Source: an uncultured Alphaproteobacteria bacterium (GTDB lineage: Bacteria; Pseudomonadota; Alphaproteobacteria; Micavibrionales; Micavibrionaceae). From it: a DNA stretch of 64,000 nt. Of the stretch, positions 58,152 through 64,000 are shown one piece after another. Under the pieces are notes generated by a model that was not told where the DNA came from, did no database searches, and saw only the letters and a program-made list of their open reading frames with translations. Position 1 is the first letter of the stretch, and each line of letters opens with the position of its first letter. The position numbers and the translations under genes were made by a program. The stretch covers positions 1 to 64,000 of the forward strand of contig CALHAW010000003.1 of the NCBI GenBank assembly GCA_937934135.1, in the 5' to 3' direction.

Positions 58152-58646
58152 ATGATGGATATTCTTGCACATGACACCAGCCTTTGGGTTGCTATCTCTT
58201 TTGTTATTTTTGCCGCTATTATTTTTGTACTAGGTCGTAAATCTGTTACCGCCAGCTTAGATTGCAAAATCGAAGAAATTAAAAGTGAAATTGAAAATGC
58301 AGAACGTCTTCGCGTTGAAGCGCAAGAATTGCTCGCGCAATATCAACGTAAACAGCGCGATGCCGAAAAAGAAGCGGGCGAAATGCTAGAACATGCAAAA
58401 AAACAAGCAAAGCAACTTAAAAAGGATGCTGAAAAAGAGCTCGCTGTCAGTATGGATCGCCGTGAAGATCAGTTAGCAGAACGCTTAAAACGCATTGAAG
58501 AAAACGCAATTTCAGAAATTCAAAGCCACGCCGCAGACTTGGCCGTAACGGCATCCCAAGAAATGATTATTAAAACATTGGATGATACATTAAACGCATC
58601 CCTCAATGAGAAAACAATCAAGGGCATTGCAAAGCAAATTAATTAA
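58152..58646 (+). CDS. atpF: ATP synthase Fo subunit b
   Basis: The second peripheral-stalk subunit, 164 residues. It has one N-terminal helix (LWVAISFVIFAAIIFVLG) followed by a continuous coiled coil (SEIENAERLRVEAQELLAQY, KQAKQLKKDAEKEL) and the C-terminal SQEMIIKTLDDTLNASLNEK. It lies 3 bp after the b' gene and ends the Fo operon; nadD follows after 62 bp. Confidence 0.95.
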   Translation: MMDILAHDTSLWVAISFVIFAAIIFVLGRKSVTASLDCKIEEIKSEIENAERLRVEAQELLAQYQRKQRDAEKEAGEMLEHAKKQAKQLKKDAEKELAVSMDRREDQLAERLKRIEENAISEIQSHAADLAVTASQEMIIKTLDDTLNASLNEKTIKGIAKQIN

Positions 58647-58708
58647 GCTTTTAATAGTGAAGCCTCTCAAATATAGGGCGCGCCATTTAAGATCTTAAAA
58701 GGGTACAT

Positions 58709-59335
58709 ATGCCTTCACTCTTCACTCCCCCTACTTTATTTGACGCGCCGCGTTGGAATGGTATGCGCATTGGTCTCCTTGGTGGATCGTTCAACCCGCC
58801 TCATGCTGGTCACCTTCATATAGCCCGCATTGCCAAAGCAAAATTAGGGCTTGATTGTATATGGTGGATTGTCACCCCACAAAACCCGCTGAAAGATACA
58901 AAAAATATGGCGCCTTATACGGAACGCTATCAGAATGTTTCTACTATGCTGGAGCATAAACCTCACCAAATTCCGACCCATATTGAGGCTATGCTTGGCA
59001 CGCAATACACATTTCAAACGATTGAAGGGTTGCGCGCCACCTACCCTAAAACAGATTTTGTTTGGGTTTGCGGCATGGATAACGCCCATATCTTCCATAA
59101 ATGGGATCGATGGCAAGATATTATTCAGATCATGCCTATGACGTTTATTGCCCGCCCGCCTGCTCATAACCTTGTTCAAGGATGCCCTTTGCGTCAAACA
59201 CGCCATGTGCCACATCATTTTACAACGGCTGGGCGTAAAACAGACCTTAAAAACCCCGGTATTTACTGGATAAAGGGCAATAAAATGCTCGATATCTCCT
59301 CAACACAAATAAGAAAAAATAAGAAAAATCAATAA
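58709..59335 (+). CDS. nadD: nicotinate-nucleotide adenylyltransferase
   Basis: Adenylates nicotinate mononucleotide to deamido-NAD+. The 208-residue protein has the nucleotidyltransferase motif IGLLGGSFNPPHAGHLHIA (HxGH), WWIVTPQNPLK, and ISSTQIRKN at the C-terminus (ISSTxIR). In alphaproteobacteria it lies next to rsfS and rlmH, as here; a promoter and a terminator-like hairpin separate it from rsfS. Confidence 0.96.
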   Translation: MPSLFTPPTLFDAPRWNGMRIGLLGGSFNPPHAGHLHIARIAKAKLGLDCIWWIVTPQNPLKDTKNMAPYTERYQNVSTMLEHKPHQIPTHIEAMLGTQYTFQTIEGLRATYPKTDFVWVCGMDNAHIFHKWDRWQDIIQIMPMTFIARPPAHNLVQGCPLRQTRHVPHHFTTAGRKTDLKNPGIYWIKGNKMLDISSTQIRKNKKNQ

Positions 59336-59362
59336 CTTAGATGTGTTAACGCTGTATATTCA

Positions 59363-59391
59363 TTGTCTGTTAATCGAATCCGCGATATAAT
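59363..59391 (+). promoter_or_regulatory. strong sigma-70-like promoter upstream of rsfS
   Basis: TTGTCT (59363-59368) and a consensus TATAAT (59386-59391) are separated by exactly 17 bases, the best promoter match I found in the window. A GANTC site (59376-59380) lies in the spacer. Transcription would start near 59398, about 30 bases before a terminator hairpin. Confidence 0.6.
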
Positions 59392-59423
59392 AAATTAATG
59401 GAGCAACCATTCTATATAGTATT

Positions 59424-59462
59424 AAACCGACTTTCTGATTGATTTCAGAGGCCGGTTTTTTT
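59424..59462 (+). terminator. intrinsic terminator in the rsfS leader (possible attenuator)
   Basis: AAACCG (59424-59429) pairs with CGGTTT (59453-59458), and TCTGA (59434-59438) with TCAGA (59445-59449), around a TTGATT loop. Seven T residues and a further T-rich tract follow. It lies about 90 bp after nadD but directly downstream of the 59363-59391 promoter, so it may end the nadD transcript, attenuate rsfS, or end a short RNA of about 65 nt. Confidence 0.7.
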
Positions 59463-59557
59463 AGTTTTTTACTAAGAATAAGCCAAGAGACTGAATAGAA
59501 AAAAGGAGACACAATATTATAAACAGCACATCGAAGGGGCATCTTAAACTGTCCGAT

Positions 59558-59932
59558 ATGAAAGACCTTGTTTTACAATCCATTGATGATGATAAAGGGT
59601 TCGACGTTCAAACCATTTCACTCAGTCAACAAGTCAAAGATGAAGACAGCGCCATTCACGATTCCTCCCTCGCTGATTATATTATTATCGCCTCTGGTAC
59701 TTCCACCATGCAAATTAAATCTATTGCGACTAAATTAAAAGACCGCCTCAATGCGCGCGGTATTAAAGACATCCGCATTGAAGGACTCATGCAATCTGAT
59801 TGGGTTGTGGTTGATATAGGCGATATTGTCGTACATCTATTTCGCCCCGAAGTGCGTGAATTTTATAACATTGAAAAAATGTGGAACATGCCAACCCCCA
59901 CCGCTTCCCATGATGATCTTATTACAGCTTAA
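59558..59932 (+). CDS. rsfS: ribosomal silencing factor RsfS
   Basis: Binds uL14 on the 50S subunit and blocks subunit joining in stationary phase. Family segments LVLQSIDDDKGFDVQTISL, DYIIIASGTSTMQ, IEGLMQSDWVVVDIGDIVVHLFRPEVREFY and EKMWNM are clear. The ATG at 59558 has no properly spaced ribosome-binding site and gives a 124-residue protein. A strong AAGGAG (59503-59508) instead points to an in-frame ATT at 59516, which would add 14 residues and match the usual N-terminal length. Confidence 0.93.
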   Translation: MKDLVLQSIDDDKGFDVQTISLSQQVKDEDSAIHDSSLADYIIIASGTSTMQIKSIATKLKDRLNARGIKDIRIEGLMQSDWVVVDIGDIVVHLFRPEVREFYNIEKMWNMPTPTASHDDLITA

Positions 59933-59971
59933 GCTCTTTTACTAAAGCCGATAATCTGTCATCCTGATGGA

Positions 59972-60409
59972 ATGTTCAGCGCTATAGATCTTATTGTTAT
60001 TGGCAGGATGAAGAAGAACTCTGTTTTTCTTCCGCCATTTGAAGAATATAAAAAACGCCTCAAAACAAAATTAAGCGTGATTGAGCTTGAAGGACATTCC
60101 CAAAAAAAAGAGCTGGAAAAAATCGTCACTAAAATTGATAACAACGCCGCGCTTTTGGTGCTTGATGAAAAAGGGAAATCTTACCCCAGCATAACGCTCG
60201 CTCAAACACTCGATGGATTTGAACAAACAAAGCTTCAAATCATTATTGGCGGTGCGGATGGCTTAAATAATGATATTAGGAAAAAGGCAGATATCATCAT
60301 GTGTTTTGGCCAACAAACATGGCCCCACATGATGGTGCGCGTAATGATGATGGAACAGCTTTACCGTGCGCAACAAATCCTTTCCAATCACCCATATCAT
60401 CGGGAATAA
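59972..60409 (+). CDS. rlmH: 23S rRNA pseudouridine1915 N3-methyltransferase RlmH
   Basis: SPOUT-family methyltransferase, 145 residues. The SAM-binding knot shows LLVLDEKGKSYPSITLAQTL and IIIGGADGLNNDIRKKAD, and the C-terminus is WPHMMVRVMMMEQLYRAQQI followed by HPYHRE, all standard. RsfS-RlmH pairing is conserved in alphaproteobacteria. The ATG lies 39 bp after the rsfS stop and the EnvC-like gene follows by 6 bp. Confidence 0.96.
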   Translation: MFSAIDLIVIGRMKKNSVFLPPFEEYKKRLKTKLSVIELEGHSQKKELEKIVTKIDNNAALLVLDEKGKSYPSITLAQTLDGFEQTKLQIIIGGADGLNNDIRKKADIIMCFGQQTWPHMMVRVMMMEQLYRAQQILSNHPYHRE

Positions 60410-60415
60410 TAAGGA

Positions 60416-61600
60416 ATGCGATTCCTTTCTCTACTTATCGTTGGTTTATTAATCACGGCGCAGGCGCCTATCCCAAACGCGCACCCTACGCAGGAAATTG
60501 AAAAACAACGCCAAAGCACCGCAGAAAAGGAAAAGCGCCTAAAAGCAGAAATGCGCGCTCTTAAAAATAAGTTAAAAGGCACACAAGATACCATGGTCAG
60601 TGTTGCGGGTGATATCCAATCGAATGAGCGCGTTTTACTTAAATTAGAATCACAAATAGATAAGAAGAACGCCGAACAAGCGGCGCTAGAAGCGGAGCTT
60701 GATAAAGACAAAGCCGCACTCTCTAATTTAGTGCTGGCGTTAACGCGCGTACGGAACGTTCCCCCTGAAGCCTTAATTGCCCGCCCAGGCACGCCCTTGA
60801 AAACCGCCCAAAGCGCCCTGCTTTTAAACTCTATTTTGCCCTCCCTTTACAGCCGCGCCGATAGCCTCCGCGCCAATTTAGAAATATTAAACACCCTTAC
60901 CTTGTCTTTAGAAGATGATAGAACCAGAGCCTTAATCACCGCAAAAAAGCTGGAAGATAATCATACAAAGCTTGCCGCTCTTATGGCGTCGCGTAAAAAT
61001 CTCTATGTTCAGACAACTAAAGACCATAAAAAGCAGCAAGCGGAATTAAAGCGAATCTCCGCGCAGGCAACAAATTTACGCGATCTCGTCAATCGTATCG
61101 AAAAGAAACAACAGGCAGAGGATAAAGCCCGCGAGCAACGCGCCCAACAGGTAAGCGTTGCCCCCTCCACACGCGCCTATCAACGCACCCCTATTCCAAA
61201 GACGGGCGCGGCGCAGCTTCCGGTATCGGGCGTTATAACTGCAACCTATGGCAGCACAGATGAAATTGGCGCCATTGCAAAGGGATTAAAAATCACAAGC
61301 CGGTCAAAGGCGCTTATTGTTGCGCCCATGGGCGGTGTGGTTGATTATACAGGCCCTTTCAAAAATTATGGGAATATAGTGATCTTGCGGCATAAAAATT
61401 CTTACCACAGCCTTATTGCGGGATTGGATAAAATCGATACAATCGTGGGGCGTGCCGTTAATGCGGGAGAGCCGATTGGAAAAATGCCAGCCAAAGCAAT
61501 AAACGGTGCTTCCGATAATGCCCAACCTGCCTTATATTATGAATTACGTTATAAAGGGCGTCCGGTAAACCCTTCTAAAAAAATATCCGGCCTTAAATAA
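60416..61600 (+). CDS. EnvC-like murein hydrolase activator
   Basis: A 394-residue exported protein. After a signal peptide (RFLSLLIVGLLITAQAPIPNA) come long coiled coils (residues about 25-85 and 180-245) and a C-terminal LytM/M23-like domain (about 265-394; ALIVAPMGGVVDYTGPFKNYGNIV). The zinc ligands of active M23 enzymes are lost: the usual HxxxD is replaced by GLKIT and the HxH strand by YYELR. It therefore resembles EnvC, an activator of AmiA/B/C amidases at the septum. It lies next to ctpA in the usual order. Confidence 0.9.
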   Translation: MRFLSLLIVGLLITAQAPIPNAHPTQEIEKQRQSTAEKEKRLKAEMRALKNKLKGTQDTMVSVAGDIQSNERVLLKLESQIDKKNAEQAALEAELDKDKAALSNLVLALTRVRNVPPEALIARPGTPLKTAQSALLLNSILPSLYSRADSLRANLEILNTLTLSLEDDRTRALITAKKLEDNHTKLAALMASRKNLYVQTTKDHKKQQAELKRISAQATNLRDLVNRIEKKQQAEDKAREQRAQQVSVAPSTRAYQRTPIPKTGAAQLPVSGVITATYGSTDEIGAIAKGLKITSRSKALIVAPMGGVVDYTGPFKNYGNIVILRHKNSYHSLIAGLDKIDTIVGRAVNAGEPIGKMPAKAINGASDNAQPALYYELRYKGRPVNPSKKISGLK

Positions 61601-61618
61601 ATAAAAGAAAGATTAGTA

Positions 61619-62971
61619 ATGCGCTTTTTCCTTGTTTTAATATTCTTATTCACCGCTCCTTTCTCTGTCATGGCACAAGAAGACAATAGAACAGCCGGTG
61701 ACGCGTCTGAAACAGCAGATAAAAAACCACAAACAAAGGAAGAAACCTATCGCCAGCTGGGGCTTTTTGGCGATGTTTTTGCTCGTGTTCGTGCGCAATA
61801 TGTTGAAGAAGTAGGTGATGAAGATCTTGTTGAAAATGCGATTCAAGGAATGCTCACCAGCCTCGATCCACATTCTTCTTATTTAGATGATGATGATTTC
61901 AAAGATATGCAAGTGCAAACGCGCGGCGCGTTCGGCGGCCTTGGTATCGAAGTCACCATGGAAAATGGCTTTGTAAAAGTTGTCTCCCCCATTGACGGCA
62001 CACCGGCCTATGATGCAGGTGTTCAATCAGGTGATTTCATCACCCATTTGGATGAAGAACCCGTACTTGGCCTTTCTTTGGCCGAAGCCGTCGATAAAAT
62101 GCGCGGCAAAGTTGGCGTTCCTATTACAATCACTGTTATCCGTGAAGGCGCGGACGAGGCCATGGATATTGAAATCGTGCGGGACATCATCAAAATCCAA
62201 TCTGTTAAAAGCCGTGTTGAAGAAGATGATATTGGGTATTTGCGTATTACAACATTTAACCAAAACACCATGCCAGGTTTGAAAAAAGCCATTGAAAATA
62301 TTCAAAAAGAAAGTGATGACAAATTAATCGGGTATGTTCTGGATCTACGTAACAATCCAGGCGGCCTTTTGGATCAGGCGATTGCCGTTTCTGATGCCTT
62401 TCTTGATAAGGGAGAAATTGTTTCTACCCGTGGCAGAAATGAAAAAGACACAAAACGTGATAACGCAACAAAAGGGGATTATCTAAATGGTAAACCAATG
62501 GTTGTTTTGATTAATGGTGGTTCTGCTTCTGCTTCTGAAATTGTTGCAGGCGCGCTTCAGGATCATAACCGCGCCATTATCTTGGGTGAACAATCCTTTG
62601 GCAAAGGTTCTGTCCAAACAATCGTTCCTCTTCCTGGCCATGGCGCAATGCGTTTAACAACGGCGCGTTATTACACGCCTTCTGGTCGCTCTATTCAGTC
62701 TGAAGGCATTACGCCCGATATTGAAGTGAAGCCAGCTACGTTAGAAGAACTTGGCGGACGTAGTAGAACACGTGAAGGTGACTTACGCGGCGCCCTTAAA
62801 AACGAAGACAAAGATAAAGAAAGTAATAAATCAAAGAAAAAACTGGATGCTTTAAAAGATAAAGAAGAGGCAGAAGACGACAAGCCTCAAGATTATCAAC
62901 TTATTCGTGCGATTGATCTGTTACGCGGTATTATTTTGTACGGGGAACAGGTGCAACAGGCTCAAAAATGA
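61619..62971 (+). CDS. ctpA: carboxyl-terminal processing protease CtpA (S41)
   Basis: Periplasmic serine protease with a signal peptide (RFFLVLIFLFTAPFSVMAQ), a PDZ domain (about 105-190, GGLGIEVTMENGFVKVVSP) and the S41 core. The Ser/Lys dyad is in INGGSASASEIVAGALQDH (Ser) and LGEQSFGKGSVQTIVPLPGH (Lys). The C-terminal 55 residues are Lys/Asp/Glu-rich and probably disordered. It overlaps the following gene by 4 bp (ATGA). At 450 residues it is normal. Confidence 0.95.
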   Translation: MRFFLVLIFLFTAPFSVMAQEDNRTAGDASETADKKPQTKEETYRQLGLFGDVFARVRAQYVEEVGDEDLVENAIQGMLTSLDPHSSYLDDDDFKDMQVQTRGAFGGLGIEVTMENGFVKVVSPIDGTPAYDAGVQSGDFITHLDEEPVLGLSLAEAVDKMRGKVGVPITITVIREGADEAMDIEIVRDIIKIQSVKSRVEEDDIGYLRITTFNQNTMPGLKKAIENIQKESDDKLIGYVLDLRNNPGGLLDQAIAVSDAFLDKGEIVSTRGRNEKDTKRDNATKGDYLNGKPMVVLINGGSASASEIVAGALQDHNRAIILGEQSFGKGSVQTIVPLPGHGAMRLTTARYYTPSGRSIQSEGITPDIEVKPATLEELGGRSRTREGDLRGALKNEDKDKESNKSKKKLDALKDKEEAEDDKPQDYQLIRAIDLLRGIILYGEQVQQAQK

Positions 62972-64000
62972 GCAACTTTAAATCTCAACTCACCGAAGAA
63001 ATTGAAAAACGCGGCCTATCTGAACAGGCCGCGGAAACAAGTGACGTGAAGAAAAAACCTAAACTTAAGAAGGAAAAAACACCCAAAAAAGAGAAAACGC
63101 CCAAGGTAAAAAAAGCGAAAAGTTCTAAATCTAAAGAACCTAAAATAAAAAGCAAAAAATCTGCCATACCGTTTTCTTTTACGTCTTTCTTCATTGCTCT
63201 TATTCTGGGGCTTGTCTTCCTTTGCGCTTTCATGGCCTATTTATATTTTAATGCAGAAAAAACTGCTGCTAATATGGAAGCCAAACTCCCTACCAAAACC
63301 GCCCTCGTCAATAAAGAAACAAGCGTTAATATCGAGGATGCCCAACCCGTATTGCGGATGCAGCCCGTGGTAAGCGCCCCAACGGACGAAACCACGCCTA
63401 CTGCTAACTCAACGCCAATAAAACAAAAAACTGATGAAACAGAGCAAACCGCAAGCGATACACAAATCGCGCCTTTTACGGGCTTGTTCCAAAACACAGA
63501 TTTTGGCTTATTGCCTCGTATCAATAAAGAAAATGGTATGACGGCATTTCAGGCCTATAAAAAACCAACAACCGTCAATCAAAACAAACCCTCCATTGCT
63601 TTCATTGTTACGGGGCTGGGCATTAATAACAAACAAACCAATACCCTCATTAACGATATACCAGATAATGTAACGTTGGCTTTTTCCCCTTACGGCATCA
63701 CTGTTAAAAAATTAATGATGCAGGCCCGTCAGGCGGGACATGAAACATGGCTGTCATTGCCCCTTCAAACAAAAGACTTCCCCCTACAAGATCCTGGCCC
63801 TCTTGCCATTTTAAATGCGGCAAATATCCGCCAAAATCAGGCACGGCTCAATACTGTGATGGGTAAGGCGGCGGGTTATGTTGGGTTTATCACAGAAAAA
63901 GATCATATATTCCGCAGTGAAGATGCACGGACAAACCCCATCTTTAAAGAAATTTTTGACCGTGGCCTCTCTATCATCGATAGCAATAACCAATCCATTA
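62968..64000 (+). CDS. divergent polysaccharide deacetylase-family protein (3' end outside window)
   Basis: An open frame of 344 codons that runs off the window without a stop. It begins MSNFKSQLTEEIEKRGLS, continues with a long Lys/Pro/Glu-rich cytosolic segment (residues about 30-68), one transmembrane helix (FFIALILGLVFLCAFMAYLY), a linker, then the divergent polysaccharide deacetylase (DUF610/YibQ-like) domain with PSIAFIVTGLGINNKQT, LAFSPYGITVKKLMMQARQ and GHETWLSLPLQ. It overlaps ctpA, the normal envC-ctpA-deacetylase order in alphaproteobacteria. It was identified from the reading frame alone. Confidence 0.85.
   Translation, partial: MSNFKSQLTEEIEKRGLSEQAAETSDVKKKPKLKKEKTPKKEKTPKVKKAKSSKSKEPKIKSKKSAIPFSFTSFFIALILGLVFLCAFMAYLYFNAEKTAANMEAKLPTKTALVNKETSVNIEDAQPVLRMQPVVSAPTDETTPTANSTPIKQKTDETEQTASDTQIAPFTGLFQNTDFGLLPRINKENGMTAFQAYKKPTTVNQNKPSIAFIVTGLGINNKQTNTLINDIPDNVTLAFSPYGITVKKLMMQARQAGHETWLSLPLQTKDFPLQDPGPLAILNAANIRQNQARLNTVMGKAAGYVGFITEKDHIFRSEDARTNPIFKEIFDRGLSIIDSNNQSI

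Overview
The window is a continuous stretch of a bacterial chromosome, and its gene order is that of an alphaproteobacterium. Diagnostic blocks are: pyruvate dehydrogenase E1-alpha / lipoyl-E1-beta / E2 / E3 followed by lipA and a Coq10-like gene; fused ispDF with pgpA and cinA; ntrY-ntrX-trkA-dat-hfq-hflX; miaB-phoH-ybeY-corC-lnt-xre-metK-trmB; rnhB-ccrM; dciA, dsbA and smc; and the split ATP-synthase operon atpI-B-E-F'-F. A CcrM-type methylase and kdsA (KDO, hence LPS) argue for a free-living Gram-negative lineage rather than Rickettsiales. Base composition is moderately AT-rich by eye. I cannot place it more precisely; a Rhodospirillales/Micavibrio-like lineage is only a guess. No insertion sequence, prophage, integron or CRISPR array is visible, and coding density is very high.

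Layout. 1-9.1 kb: a small lipoprotein, kdsA, eno, ftsB, then the pyruvate dehydrogenase operon with two unannotated small ORFs inside it. 9.1-13.2 kb: GNAT-like gene, lipA and coq10-like on the plus strand, convergent with ispDF-pgpA-cinA on the minus strand. 13.3-21.8 kb: ntrY, an unusual short ntrX, trkA, dat, a HAD phosphatase, hfq, hflX and an inositol-phosphatase-like gene. 21.8-25.2 kb (minus): mazG, tatD, metG. 25.2-33.6 kb: miaB to trmB, covering tRNA and rRNA maturation, lipoprotein acylation and SAM synthesis. 33.6-39.0 kb (minus): holB, tmk, dacC-like, rlpA, mltB and a PH-domain membrane protein. 39.1-45.6 kb: tRNA-Ser(UGA), rplU, rpmA, obgE, pepN, rnhB, ccrM. 45.6-55.8 kb: folB-like, an exported protein of unknown function, mutY diverging from dciA, efp, suhB-like, OmpA-like, a histidine-rich DsbA-like protein and smc. 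55.8-64 kb: ATP-synthase Fo genes, nadD, rsfS, rlmH, an EnvC-like factor, ctpA and a truncated polysaccharide-deacetylase-like gene running off the end.

How they fit together. Most genes are housekeeping: central carbon metabolism, isoprenoid and lipid precursors, peptidoglycan remodelling (dacC, rlpA, mltB, envC), tRNA/ribosome quality control (miaB, trmB, ybeY, rlmH, rsfS, efp) and chromosome maintenance (smc, ccrM, rnhB, mutY, dciA).

The most notable signals are: (i) an NtrX response regulator that keeps its receiver and Fis DNA-binding parts but has lost the entire sigma-54 AAA+ domain, at a locus where ntrBC is also missing; (ii) dense clusters of GANTC (CcrM target) sites just upstream of ftsB (six in 110 bp) and of ccrM itself (five in 67 bp), suggesting methylation-linked cell-cycle control; (iii) a strong promoter followed at once by an intrinsic terminator upstream of rsfS, whose best ribosome-binding site points to an ATT start; (iv) a hairpin built of phased 10-bp units between kdsA and eno; and (v) several small ORFs in or beside the pdh operon. 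No clearly new multi-gene system is evident.
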